Source of the DNA: Flagellimonas onchidii
Lineage (GTDB): Bacteria; Bacteroidota; Bacteroidia; Flavobacteriales; Flavobacteriaceae
Length of the DNA stretch: 64,000 bases
Assembly: GCF_004804315.1 (NCBI RefSeq)
Contig: NZ_SRXX01000011.1
Location: 95,536 to 159,535, forward strand
Reading direction: 5' to 3'
The position numbers and the translations under genes were made by a program. This document shows, piece after piece, positions 1 through 8,537 of the stretch (its first letter is position 1; every line of letters begins with the position of its first letter). The notes beneath the pieces were generated by a model that did no database searches, was not told the origin of the DNA, and saw only the letters and a program-made list of their open reading frames with translations.

Positions 1-339
1 AGGAGCGGACTTTTTAACCAGAATTTTTCGTTCAAAATCCAAACCGGCACTGTAACCCCAATATTCGTGAGCATTCCTTGCATAGCAGTAAATACATCCG
101 TGTTCACAGCCTTGATAGGGGTTCATGGAATACATCATTCCAACATCTGGGCTGTCTACCTTGTTGACAATTGTTTTAGGAAAAATAGGGATGTACTCGG
201 TTCTATTCTTTTCCGCTTCTTCTCCCTCCAAACGGCAGAATTCCAAAAAATCCTCTCGCATTTCGTAGACATGTTGAAGAAATTTGTTAGGGGTGTTTTT
301 TTGGGCTCCACGCCCTTTAAGTAGGTCTTTTGATTTCAT
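1..339 (-). CDS. PA0069-like radical SAM protein, 5' part
   Basis: The first 113 codons are visible; the gene runs off the left edge. The start ATG is at 339-337. Residues about 68-90 contain NPYQGCEHGCIYCYAR, a CX3CX2C cluster of the radical SAM type that binds a [4Fe-4S] cluster and S-adenosylmethionine. The N-terminal stretch with FPKTIVNKV followed by this cluster matches the PA0069 / spore-photolyase-like radical SAM family; this family assignment is recognition from memory. The substrate is unknown. A large inverted repeat centred on a -7-like box lies directly upstream (342-379), suggesting transcriptional control. Only the N-terminus is seen, so domain completeness cannot be judged. 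Confidence 0.8.
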   Translation of the reverse strand, partial: MKSKDLLKGRGAQKNTPNKFLQHVYEMREDFLEFCRLEGEEAEKNRTEYIPIFPKTIVNKVDSPDVGMMYSMNPYQGCEHGCIYCYARNAHEYWGYSAGLDFERKILVKKSAP

Positions 340-341
340 TT

Positions 342-379
342 AAATGGATTTATTCCAAAAATATGGAAATAATCCATTT
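342..379 (-). promoter_or_regulatory. Inverted repeat around the promoter of the radical SAM gene
   Basis: Arms 342-357 and 364-379 (16 bp each, 14 of 16 complementary) flank a 6-nt centre. On the minus strand the centre contains TATTTTTG (363-356), a perfect match to the Bacteroidetes -7 consensus TAnnTTTG, about 17 nt from the start codon at 339. A repressor bound here would cover the promoter. No clear -33 TTTG was found. Confidence 0.5.
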
Positions 380-583
380 ATTTAATAATCAATTATCAAC
401 AGCCAAAGGAAAAATTTGTGAGATGAATCTGGTTATTTTAGGGATACTACGTTAGGACACGAATTGCACTAATTTCTCGAATACTCAATGTATTATCCCT
501 TCCGTAATGGTATAAAGTGCTATGCCGCCTTCGTTTGACCTTTTCTTCGCTAAAGCTTCGGAAAGGGAAGGAACCAAAAACAA
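380..583. other. Intergenic stretch with no gene seen
   Basis: About 200 bases between the upstream repeat of the radical SAM gene and the terminator of the next gene. I see no ORF with a plausible start and no further strong repeat. The 500-570 part reads like decayed sequence. Confidence 0.4.
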
Positions 584-606
584 AGAGCCCCTTTTATTAG
601 GGCTCT
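584..606 (-). terminator. Rho-independent terminator of the collagen-like gene
   Basis: A perfect 7-bp stem (AGAGCCC 584-590 / GGGCTCT 600-606) with a 9-nt loop. Read on the minus strand it is followed by TTTGTTTTTGG. It lies about 35 nt after the stop codon at 641. Confidence 0.75.
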
Positions 607-640
607 CCGTTAATATAACAACCTAAAAAATCTATGAAAA

Positions 641-1486
641 TTAATCTTTATAGCCAAAATAAGCGGCTACCTCGTTGTAATTGTCAGGATTTACACCGGC
701 AGCCTTTAGTTGATCCATTAGAGCCTGTTGCCCTCCCTTGCCGGAGGCCTGATCTGGATTGACCTTTATGGCAAAATATCGTAGCACCTCATAGTCTCCC
801 TCGGCAACAACATGAAAACTATTATTATCAGAATTATAGAATGTAACTGTAATAATTGGGGCATCTTGATCTTGAAACGACAATCTTGTATAAATACTCC
901 CATCTATTGGACCAGGAATAGCAATCCATCTGTCAGGAAAATCATCATTCTTTATATAAACTTGATATGCATAATCTGATAACGGCAGTACATTATCTGG
1001 CATTTGAGTAGAAAAACGAAAACCACTAAAATCTCCTGGAATAGGAACATCAACACGAGTCACGTTGGCGTTACCCTCTTGTCCTTGGCAGTCCAATACA
1101 TCCACTACATTGTCAAAATTCAGGTCTTCGTTGTTTTTTTGGCCATGGGCAATAGTTCCAATGCCATCGCCATTAAGATCCCAGCAGGCTATGCCATCTT
1201 CACCATCTGTTCCATCATCTCCGTCATCTCCGTGGCAGTCCAAGGCATCTACGACACCATCATCGTTAACGTCCTCATCTGTTACGCTACCGTCGATATC
1301 GGCACTTCCGTTTCCGTTCAAGTCCCAACAGGCTATTCCATCTTCACCGGATTTGCCTGGGTCTCCATGTTTACCTGGGTCTCCCTGTTCTCCTTGAATG
1401 CCTTGCTCACCTTGGGCTCCCTTTTCCCCATTTTCTCCTTTGGAGCAAGAGGCAAAAATTAGGGAAAGGGACATGCAGCCCAACAA
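641..1486 (-). CDS. Collagen-like lipoprotein with two Asp-rich repeats
   Basis: Predicted secreted lipoprotein: a hydrophobic N-terminus ends in IFASC followed by SKG, a signal-peptidase II site. The mature N-terminus has about ten Gly-X-Y triplets (GENGEKGAQGEQGIQGEQ and on), a collagen-like helix. Two related modules follow, each starting GEDGIACWDLNG and ending in DC; their DLNGNG and DVNDDG stretches resemble calcium-binding loops, and each module has two Cys. The C-terminal 130 residues are not recognised. No ATG gives a full signal peptide: the frame offers TTG at 1486 and CTG at 1501. An ATG at 1539 is out of frame and would be restored by one extra A (see findings). The exact start is therefore uncertain. 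Confidence 0.75.
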   Translation of the reverse strand: MLGCMSLSLIFASCSKGENGEKGAQGEQGIQGEQGDPGKHGDPGKSGEDGIACWDLNGNGSADIDGSVTDEDVNDDGVVDALDCHGDDGDDGTDGEDGIACWDLNGDGIGTIAHGQKNNEDLNFDNVVDVLDCQGQEGNANVTRVDVPIPGDFSGFRFSTQMPDNVLPLSDYAYQVYIKNDDFPDRWIAIPGPIDGSIYTRLSFQDQDAPIITVTFYNSDNNSFHVVAEGDYEVLRYFAIKVNPDQASGKGGQQALMDQLKAAGVNPDNYNEVAAYFGYKD

Positions 1487-1567
1487 TAAAAATCTTTTCA
1501 GGGTTTTACGCTCGATGGCGCTACTTTTGCTTGTTTCATGGTATTTAGTATTTAAAAGTGAATACCG

Positions 1568-1636
1568 CTAAGTTAGCCTGCCAATGTATGGGCTGTTGCT
1601 ACCAATTGACGGATGCCCCATTTGGGTTGATGGATG
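1568..1636 (-). promoter_or_regulatory. Direct-repeat operator and promoter of the collagen-like gene
   Basis: On the minus strand CATCCATCAA (1636-1627) and CATCCGTCAA (1615-1606) are direct repeats with a 21-bp period. They are followed after 30 nt by TAACTTAG (1575-1568), one mismatch from the -7 consensus TAnnTTTG. The 21-bp period is the spacing known for LytTR-type activators; that regulator class is inference. An almost identical module lies at 63890-63958. Confidence 0.55.
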
Positions 1637-2087
1637 GGGGATTTTGGTCAACGGTGGTTGGAAATCAGAGGTCGGAGGTCAGAGGTCTGATGTTCATTGC
1701 TGGTTGGCTGTGGTTAGAGGTTAGAGTCTGGTTTTAAATTGTTCGATTATTAGATTATTGCTAGTTCTTTCGCTGAGGTTCAGGACTAAGGGTGGAGGGT
1801 GAAAGGATGGAGGAAAATTGAAGGATTCGTGGTATGGGTTAACAAAAATGGACTCAAATTCAATACAGGCACGTTTACCCTGTCTTACCATGCTCGACAC
1901 AGAATCCAAAAAGAGTGGGATTCCTGCTTTCCCTTCGACTACCTGTCCTCCGTACAAGACTTCGGAAGGAGGATGCTCAGGGTGACGCGCAGGAATGAAA
2001 AGCAGAAGAAATGCCATGTAGCAATGGAGATACCTTCCTGTCAGTAGAATTGAATTCTCCTTTTTTAAGGAGAAAGGAATCTGCGTT
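1637..2087. other. Non-coding, repeat-rich intergenic stretch
   Basis: About 450 bases without a credible gene. 1660-1735 is a degenerate run of GAGGTC-like words on the plus strand. 1920-1996 holds a separate palindromic repeat. The two ORFs of 80-100 codons here lack family features and overlap on opposite strands, so I do not call them. Confidence 0.5.
1920..1996. repeat. Palindromic REP/MITE-like repeat
   Basis: Outer arms ATTCCTGC (1920-1927) and GCAGGAAT (1989-1996) are perfect inverted complements. Inside are the words CCTTCGACTAC and ATGCTCAGGGTGAC, typical of dispersed palindromic repeats in Flavobacteria, and a second inner pair, TCCTCC / GGAGGA. It encodes nothing and has the size of a miniature element. 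Confidence 0.5.
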
Positions 2088-3641
2088 TTATAAGAAAGAA
2101 ACCTTTACCAATTGCTTTTTGCTTCCCCGCTTTGCATAGAAAAGCATGTTGTCGTCATTTGAAATTTTAAGTGGTTTTGACACCATTAACGGGAGGCGTG
2201 CTTCTTGATTGTCAATGATTTTTTCATAGTCCATGACACCATTTTCGTCCAAAGAAATCATGAAAACATTTCGGTTTCTGCTCAATCCCTGTTTGAAAAT
2301 AAGACGTTCATTGTTGATCAACTGTGGGTTTTCGGAAGCGGTGCAGATAAAGAAATAGGTCTTTCCATTTTTGCAATAAGAACTGTACGAGGCATAAGCA
2401 CCGTCACCTTGGGTCACTTCTGTTTTGTTTATGTTCCTTGCCCAAATCAGATTTCCTTTTGGGTCCAATTTGGCGCTCACAATGTCGTTGTGATGAAAGC
2501 GTTCCAATTTTACTCGTTGACCGGCTCCGGTAACTTCCATGCCTGTTGTCACAAAATATTCTTCGGCATTAAAAAAAATCTCTTCCGAAGGAGTTACCTC
2601 CACTCCTTTAAAAACAAGATTCTTGATAACCTTTTCTTCTTCCCTTCCAAACTTGTCTTCCATAAATTGTTGGGAGAATGGATTGTATTTTTTGGAATTG
2701 ATGTCCAAAGAAACCGGACTCACATCAAAATAAGCAATACCGTTGTATCGATTATCCTTTCTATCGGCATAAAACCCCGCACAGACCAGTCTGTTTTTCA
2801 ATATAATAGGATAAAGTGCTTCTGGATATTTCCCAGGGTCTACGAATGACTGTGTTTTGCTTCCGCCTGGTGAGACTTTTATCAATTCATATTGAAACTT
2901 GCGTTCATCCACTCGAAAACGCTTCTTTTTAAAGTATGCCTTACCAACAATGTATGCCGTTTGCAAGTCAGAACTGATGGCTACATTTTCAAAGGCATAG
3001 TTCTTTTCCTCAATTTCATGGGAAAAATCGTGTTCAAATTGTTTGTTTAACGCCGTATCGTATAAATGGATAATGTGCTTGTTCTGCTTTCCTTTTTTGT
3101 GATGTGTGCTGATTACAAAACCTGTCTTTTCCTCATTGAAAAGTATCGTAGTGGAGAAACCACTTGAAAAGTTTCGGTTATAGTAGTTTTTTCCCACCGG
3201 ATTTCTGACTTCTTCCGAAGCTATGCTCAAAAGCTTTTTTGGCCTAAAATTAAAGTCGATAATAGGGCTGGTATGAACCCAATATTCGTATTGACCACGA
3301 TTGTAGTTATAATCCAAGAACAAAAGGTTCAATTGCCCATTCTTGAAGAATCCGTCCACAAAGTTTAATCCTTTCAACTTATAGTTGTATTCGGAAACCA
3401 GTTCAAGATTATTGTTATACCGCTCAATTAGATAACCTTTGGGCTTTAAAATCAATCCTTGATAGTAGGCCCTGACCAAAATATAACCTCCCGTACCATC
3501 ATCAGAAATGGTCAACAGGTTTGAATATCGATATCTATCGCTGAATTTTTCACCAAAGTCGTAAGAGACCGGCATTTTTTCTTGAGCACTCATCAGCACT
3601 CCTGTCAAAAGCAAGTAAAGTAGGATAAATCGCCTTTTCAT
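2088..3641 (-). CDS. Secreted protein of unknown function
   Basis: 517 residues starting at the ATG at 3641. A TTG eight codons upstream is possible but would place His/Lys residues before the signal. Residues 1-20 (MKRRFILLYLLLTGVLMSAQ) form a Sec signal peptide ending SAQ. The rest is rich in Tyr, Asn and Lys, with repeated strand-like stretches (AYIVGKAYF, ICTASENPQL, VFMISLDENGVM) suggesting a beta-propeller-like periplasmic or surface protein. I recognise no catalytic motif. It stands alone between a repeat-rich region and the crotonase gene. Confidence 0.7.
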   Translation of the reverse strand: MKRRFILLYLLLTGVLMSAQEKMPVSYDFGEKFSDRYRYSNLLTISDDGTGGYILVRAYYQGLILKPKGYLIERYNNNLELVSEYNYKLKGLNFVDGFFKNGQLNLLFLDYNYNRGQYEYWVHTSPIIDFNFRPKKLLSIASEEVRNPVGKNYYNRNFSSGFSTTILFNEEKTGFVISTHHKKGKQNKHIIHLYDTALNKQFEHDFSHEIEEKNYAFENVAISSDLQTAYIVGKAYFKKKRFRVDERKFQYELIKVSPGGSKTQSFVDPGKYPEALYPIILKNRLVCAGFYADRKDNRYNGIAYFDVSPVSLDINSKKYNPFSQQFMEDKFGREEEKVIKNLVFKGVEVTPSEEIFFNAEEYFVTTGMEVTGAGQRVKLERFHHNDIVSAKLDPKGNLIWARNINKTEVTQGDGAYASYSSYCKNGKTYFFICTASENPQLINNERLIFKQGLSRNRNVFMISLDENGVMDYEKIIDNQEARLPLMVSKPLKISNDDNMLFYAKRGSKKQLVKVSFL

Positions 3642-3772
3642 GTGTATGTGTTTATTGCTTTTCAATGGTCACATGTAACCTTTGACGACTAAAAAAAATC
3701 ACTACTTAGGGTAGTTAGAGATTATTTTAGCCATGTCGGTTTCATCATAGTCTGGTTTGGTTGAACCAATAG

Positions 3773-4555
3773 CTATGACCCTGGAAAATCTGCTTTTCGT
3801 TTTTCCAAGAAGGCCGTAGTGCCTTCTTTAAAATCTTCTGTACCGAAGCAAGTGCCAAAAGCATCAATTTCTGAAGCATAACCATTAACATCATACTTAA
3901 AACCAGCATTTACGGCATTTATTGCATATTTTATGGCCACAGAGGAGTTATTCGATATCCTGCTCGCAATTTTTAGACAAAGCGGCAACAATTCTTCTTG
4001 AGATACCACGTAGTTGACCAATCCATAATCCAAAGCTTTGTTCGCATCAATCATGCCAGCTGTCATGATCATTTCCATGGCCCTGCCCTTTCCGATAAGT
4101 TGAGGCAGACGCTGCGTGCCGCCGTAACCAGGAATCACTCCAAGGGAAACCTCGGGAAGTCCCATTTTGGCATTATCGCTCGCAATTCTAAAGTGACTGG
4201 ACATGGCCAATTCCAGTCCACCTCCCAAAGCAAAACCATTAATGGCCGCAATTACAGGGGTAGAAAGGTTTTCTACAAAATCAAAGAGATTATTTTGTCC
4301 TTCTGCTGCCAATTGACGCCCTTCTTTGACCGAAAAATGGGCAAATTCGGAAATATCCGCTCCTGCCACAAAGGCCTTCTCTCCGCTTCCTGTAATTATA
4401 ATCACTTTGGTTTCACCGTCGTCATCAAGTTCTTTGAATGCGGTATGCAATTCAGCAATGGTTCTTTTGTTCAGGGCATTAAGCTTCTTTGGTCTATTAA
4501 TGGTGATGGTAGCAATGTTATTTTCTTCCTCGATGTAGATGTTTTCGTAGTTCAT
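3773..4555 (-). CDS. Enoyl-CoA hydratase (crotonase family)
   Basis: 260 residues, the normal length for enoyl-CoA hydratase, which adds water to 2-enoyl-CoA in fatty-acid beta-oxidation. The oxyanion-hole region AFVAGADISE (61-70) and GFALGGGLELAMS (107-119) are present. Both catalytic glutamates of true hydratases are seen: Glu115 in GGGLELA and Glu135 in GLPEVSLG, 20 residues apart as in the family. Start is ATG at 4555, 14 nt after the stop of the histidine kinase, so the two are probably cotranscribed. Chain-length preference cannot be read from sequence. Confidence 0.92.
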   Translation of the reverse strand: MNYENIYIEEENNIATITINRPKKLNALNKRTIAELHTAFKELDDDGETKVIIITGSGEKAFVAGADISEFAHFSVKEGRQLAAEGQNNLFDFVENLSTPVIAAINGFALGGGLELAMSSHFRIASDNAKMGLPEVSLGVIPGYGGTQRLPQLIGKGRAMEMIMTAGMIDANKALDYGLVNYVVSQEELLPLCLKIASRISNNSSVAIKYAINAVNAGFKYDVNGYASEIDAFGTCFGTEDFKEGTTAFLEKRKADFPGS

Positions 4556-4569
4556 AGATGTGGTTTTGT

Positions 4570-6048
4570 TTATTCCTTTGGAAATTTTACGGTAAACACG
4601 GTGCCTTTACCTTCTTGTGACGTAAAATCTATGGTTCCTTTATAATTTTCAACAATGTTCTTTACCATGCCCAGACCAAGTCCCATTCCACTGGATTTTG
4701 TAGTGAATTTGGGCTCAAAAATCTTATCCATAAAGTCATCGGCGATTCCAACGCCGTTATCCGCCACCGAAATTTTTACATCTTCTTGTTCCGAAGCCAC
4801 CGTAACCAAAATCCTAGGTGAATCTACCTCGGGTACCGCCTGAATGGCATTCTTTACCAAATTTGTGACCACTCTGATAAGTTGGGTACGGTCTAGTTTG
4901 GCAATAATTTCTTTTTCATCTGAAATAAAATGGATGTAATCCTCATTGAAGATTTCCAAGGCCAACTGAACAATCTTCACCACATTTAATGTCTCATTTT
5001 GCTGCGCGGGCATGTCGGCAAAATTGGAAAAAGCAGAGGCTATATTACTCATGGTGTCTATCTGCTGAATCAAGGTCTTTGAAAACTCCTTTACCTTGGC
5101 TTCCGCTTTTGGGTCTTCAGGGTCAAACTTGCGTTCAAAACTTTGTACCGTTAATCGCAATGGTGTCAACGGATTTTTAATTTCATGGGCCACTTGTTTG
5201 GCCATTTCCCTCCACGCCTGTTCTCTTTCGCTTCGAGCCAATTTAACGGCGCTTTCTTCCAGCTCATCAATCATTCCATTATAGGAATCGACCAATTTTC
5301 CTATTTCTTGACCCGGATTTTCAATATAGATTTTCTCGTTGCGTTTGGTTAAATCCGTTTGGTATATTTTATCTGAAATAGCCTGTAAGGAACGTGTTAT
5401 ATACTTTGAAACAAAGTACGCCAAAATTACAGCTGACAAGAGCATTAACAGGTAAACCCCACCCAACCGAAGCAGTAATTCACGAAGCTCCATATTATTG
5501 AAAGAGTTGTCTTCAAAATAAGGAAGGTTTACAATACCAATCGGTTTAAATTTTAAATCGTTAATATAAGTGTACGATGCCTGATAGTTATCACCAGCCG
5601 CTGTTTTTTTCTCCACATAGCGTTTGTTGGTAGTAATCCTCAAATTATTCAAAACTTCGGCATCGAGGCAATTGGAGATGGAATCTGCTTCAAAAGCGGG
5701 TCTGGAACTTTTAATAAGTTGGCCTTCCATATCATAAATATTAAAGGCTACATTTTGCACATCGGCAATCTTATAGATCTCATCCATAAAAATGAGCTCT
5801 AAGTATTCAGTAGTAACAGGATAGGTAGTTTCTCTTAAGGCGTAGGAAATACTTTGAAGAATTTGCTCTTCCTTACGCTCCAGTCGATTTTCGTGATAAT
5901 CCTTGTTTTGTTCTTGGGAGTGATATATGGTAACACCGGCAACAAGTACTGAAGCAATGACCACTAAAAGAATCATGGCAACAAATATGCGGGAACGAAG
6001 CGATAGTTTCTTGAACAATTTTTTTGGGTTTGCGAATAAAGTTAGCAA
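4570..6048 (-). CDS. NtrY-like sensor histidine kinase
   Basis: Inner-membrane two-component sensor. Transmembrane segments at about 20-43 and 196-215 bracket an extracytoplasmic sensor of some 150 residues. A HAMP linker follows, then the H-box MAKQVAHEIKNPLTPLRLT with phospho-acceptor His288; the NPLTPLRL form is typical of NtrY-type kinases. The ATP-binding N (TNLVKNAIQAV), G1 (DNGVGI) and G2 (GMGLGLGM) boxes are intact. No response regulator lies beside it, so it is an orphan here. The only upstream starts in frame are TTG codons at 6048 and 6018. It lies between hemJ and the crotonase gene on one strand. Confidence 0.88.
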   Translation of the reverse strand: MLTLFANPKKLFKKLSLRSRIFVAMILLVVIASVLVAGVTIYHSQEQNKDYHENRLERKEEQILQSISYALRETTYPVTTEYLELIFMDEIYKIADVQNVAFNIYDMEGQLIKSSRPAFEADSISNCLDAEVLNNLRITTNKRYVEKKTAAGDNYQASYTYINDLKFKPIGIVNLPYFEDNSFNNMELRELLLRLGGVYLLMLLSAVILAYFVSKYITRSLQAISDKIYQTDLTKRNEKIYIENPGQEIGKLVDSYNGMIDELEESAVKLARSEREQAWREMAKQVAHEIKNPLTPLRLTVQSFERKFDPEDPKAEAKVKEFSKTLIQQIDTMSNIASAFSNFADMPAQQNETLNVVKIVQLALEIFNEDYIHFISDEKEIIAKLDRTQLIRVVTNLVKNAIQAVPEVDSPRILVTVASEQEDVKISVADNGVGIADDFMDKIFEPKFTTKSSGMGLGLGMVKNIVENYKGTIDFTSQEGKGTVFTVKFPKE

Positions 6049-6167
6049 TTATCAAGCCAATTTAAGTGCAAGCTCAAAGTTCAATCATCAAGCTCAAGTT
6101 TTAAGTTCAATGATCAGTATCCCTTATGAACTTTGAACTTATATTTAAAGTTTGGATTTGAACTTCT

Positions 6168-6710
6168 TTATGCATTAGGGTTTTTATCCCTGATACGTTT
6201 GTATAATCGAATACCGAGCATAAGCAATATCATCAACACAAAAATTCCTACGACTCCATAAATCCAATTAAAAGCATTTCTAAGAATTACCAAGAACACC
6301 ACCGCAAAAAGTATAAGGGTGGCAACTTCATTCCAAATTCGCATAAATCTAGAAGTGTATTTGACTTCATCGCGCTGCAATTGTTTGAAAATTTGATGAC
6401 ATTTCAGGTGGTATACAATCAATAATCCAACAAAAACCAGTTTTACCTGCATCCACGCTTCTTTCCAATAATCGGGACCAATAATAAGTAACCAAATTGC
6501 AAATGCGATACACAGAACAGCAGAAGGCCATGTGATAATATACCAAAGCCGCTTGGTCATCAGCTTTAATTGCTGTGAAAGGATTTCTTTATCGGGTGAG
6601 GGTTTCTGCCAAGCTTCAATATGGTAAATAAAAAGACGAGGAATATAGAACAGTCCAGCGAACCAAGTCACGACAAAAATCAAATGGAGAGATTTTATAT
6701 ATAGGTACAT
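6168..6710 (-). CDS. hemJ: Protoporphyrinogen IX oxidase HemJ
   Basis: 180 residues with about five hydrophobic helices. The N-terminus MYLYIKSLHLIFVVTWFAG followed by LFYIPRLFIYH matches HemJ (UPF0093), the membrane enzyme that oxidises protoporphyrinogen IX to protoporphyrin IX, the step before ferrochelatase. His9 in KSLH is the conserved heme-linked histidine position of the family, and the conserved WMQVKLVF segment is present. The gene is not in the hem operon at 25-37 kb, but no other protoporphyrinogen oxidase is seen, so it probably supplies this step. It lies 54 nt after the MutS-like gene on the same strand. Confidence 0.88.
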   Translation of the reverse strand: MYLYIKSLHLIFVVTWFAGLFYIPRLFIYHIEAWQKPSPDKEILSQQLKLMTKRLWYIITWPSAVLCIAFAIWLLIIGPDYWKEAWMQVKLVFVGLLIVYHLKCHQIFKQLQRDEVKYTSRFMRIWNEVATLILFAVVFLVILRNAFNWIYGVVGIFVLMILLMLGIRLYKRIRDKNPNA

Positions 6711-6764
6711 CGCACGGTCGTTATAGCTTTAAAATGGTAAATTTAGGGGTTACCACATCAGAAA

Positions 6765-8537
6765 TCACTCCACAACTCCCATTTTTTTAAGCAAAAAGCT
6801 GGCATTCATGTTCTGACAGACTCCTTTTTTAAATTTATAATCGAAAAATAATTCGTCATCAACAATGTTAGCGTCAAAGTAATAATTGGACACTTTATTA
6901 AAATCATCCGCAACTTCACAAAGACTTAAGTCATGGGTTGCGATGATACCGGTCCCACCCAGCTTCACCAATTTCTCTATAAATTTTTGCGAACCAGCAG
7001 CCTTATCGGTACTGTTGGTACCTTTTAGAATTTCGTCCAAAACAATAAAATATTTATCATTCCCCATCTCATCAATAATAAATTTCAATCGTTTTAACTC
7101 GCTGAAAAAATAGCTTTCATCATCAGTAAGACTATCTGAGGTTCGCATGCTCGTAATTAGTTTTATTGGCGAGTATTCCACCGATTGAGCACAAACAGGA
7201 AGTCCAACGTTTGCCATGACCACTTGCAATGACACTGTGCGTAAAAAAGTGCTTTTCCCAGCCATATTTGCACCAGTTATTATAAAAAATTCATCTTTTC
7301 TTATCGCAATGTCATTTCTTACAGCCTTCTGGGGGTCAAGCATTGGGTGGGATAGTCCTGTGCTTTCCAAAGTTTTGTCGCTCTCAACAATACTTGGATA
7401 GATATGGTCTTGATGATTGAATGCATAATTGCCCAGACTATTATATGCGTCAAAAAAATCGATAGTATTGAACCAATCTGAAATATGGTTTTTGTGAGCT
7501 AGTATCCATGTTTCTATTTGATGGGTTATAATCAAATCTCTAAGAAAAAAACCATTCAGAACCAATGAAATCAAAATATTGTTCCGCTGGTCTAATCTAT
7601 CTAAAAGCTTTGAAAATTGTTTGAGAATGGCTGAACTTGATTCATTTGAGTTGACTACATCTTCTCGTTTTGTGAGCAGCAATTCACTTTCAAATTCGTG
7701 TTCTTCAATCAAGGCCAGCAATCTAGAATATTGTGCAAACGTGCTGTTCACTTTTGACGTCCAAGCCGAAAGGTGTGTTACTTTCTTTACAAACTTTCCC
7801 GTAATGGCCATTCCCAACAGAAAAACAAAAAACACCCAATAACCAGAAATCCATCCCGCAAAATATGCTACCAAAACCAAGATGGACAAAACGGAAAACC
7901 CTCGAGCAATATTCCTGATTTGTTTAGGTAGAAAGGGAGCGTAGCCTTTTATCCAACTGATTACTTTGTCAGCCGTGAGCTCATTTTTTACCAAAATTGC
8001 AGTGGCTCCAAACCGTTGCCTCCATTCTGGAATTTTGGCCAACTCCTTAATGGCACTTTGTTTTTGTTCAATGTCTTTAATATTGTTGGAAAGCAGTATA
8101 TCTGCTAACAACTTTGACCCGCCAAGTAACGAAGTCCTGTTCAGATATTGATAAAAAGACCCTTTACCAAACAAATCGATATCTGGGCCATACCAATGTT
8201 CAGTATCCTTAAATTCTTGACCTCGGGGGAGGTGATAAAAATCTCGGTCAAGCACCTTAAGTTCGGTTTTGTTTCTTTGAATCAACGCAATTTTTAAATC
8301 CCTTTCGTATTGCATTCGATTATGTCGAATAATCAAAAAAACAAAAACCGCAACCCCAACTAGCAATATTGAAACCAACACCTTGGGAAAGCCCCAACTG
8401 TAATAAATCGCAATGGACAAAGCAACAAATACCCCCAACCTTAAACTGCTGGAAACACCAAGGTCTTTTTTAATGCCCTCTAGTTCTTGTTCAAATTTTG
8501 CTAGTTGTTCGTGATAAAAAACTTTGGGCTCTACCAT
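6765..8537 (-). CDS. Membrane-anchored MutS-family ATPase
   Basis: 590 residues. The C-terminal 200 are a MutS-type ABC ATPase: Walker A GANMAGKST (422-430), the Thr/Ser-rich MRTSDSLTDDESYF loop, Walker B YFIVLDEILKGTNS (496-509) and the switch His in IIATHDLSL. The mismatch-recognition and connector domains of MutS1 are absent. Instead there are two hydrophobic hairpins at about 33-70 and 214-247, so the protein is predicted to be membrane-bound with its ATPase in the cytoplasm. Such MutS-related proteins recur in Bacteroidetes but have no established role; ordinary mismatch repair should not be assumed. Next downstream is hemJ. Confidence 0.85.
   Translation of the reverse strand: MVEPKVFYHEQLAKFEQELEGIKKDLGVSSSLRLGVFVALSIAIYYSWGFPKVLVSILLVGVAVFVFLIIRHNRMQYERDLKIALIQRNKTELKVLDRDFYHLPRGQEFKDTEHWYGPDIDLFGKGSFYQYLNRTSLLGGSKLLADILLSNNIKDIEQKQSAIKELAKIPEWRQRFGATAILVKNELTADKVISWIKGYAPFLPKQIRNIARGFSVLSILVLVAYFAGWISGYWVFFVFLLGMAITGKFVKKVTHLSAWTSKVNSTFAQYSRLLALIEEHEFESELLLTKREDVVNSNESSSAILKQFSKLLDRLDQRNNILISLVLNGFFLRDLIITHQIETWILAHKNHISDWFNTIDFFDAYNSLGNYAFNHQDHIYPSIVESDKTLESTGLSHPMLDPQKAVRNDIAIRKDEFFIITGANMAGKSTFLRTVSLQVVMANVGLPVCAQSVEYSPIKLITSMRTSDSLTDDESYFFSELKRLKFIIDEMGNDKYFIVLDEILKGTNSTDKAAGSQKFIEKLVKLGGTGIIATHDLSLCEVADDFNKVSNYYFDANIVDDELFFDYKFKKGVCQNMNASFLLKKMGVVE

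Noticed and set aside
1004..1462. Long plus-strand frames opposite the collagen-like gene
   Set aside because: They arise from the repetitive Gly/Asp codons on the minus strand; composition is Ser/Pro/Ile-rich and no start context or family fits.
1721..2047. Two overlapping 80-100-codon frames on opposite strands
   Set aside because: Region holds degenerate repeats and a palindromic element; neither frame has a signal peptide, domain or promoter.
6055..6160. Tandem AAGTTCAA-like words between hemJ and the kinase
   Set aside because: Short and degenerate with no regular period; treated as low-complexity intergenic sequence rather than a repeat feature.
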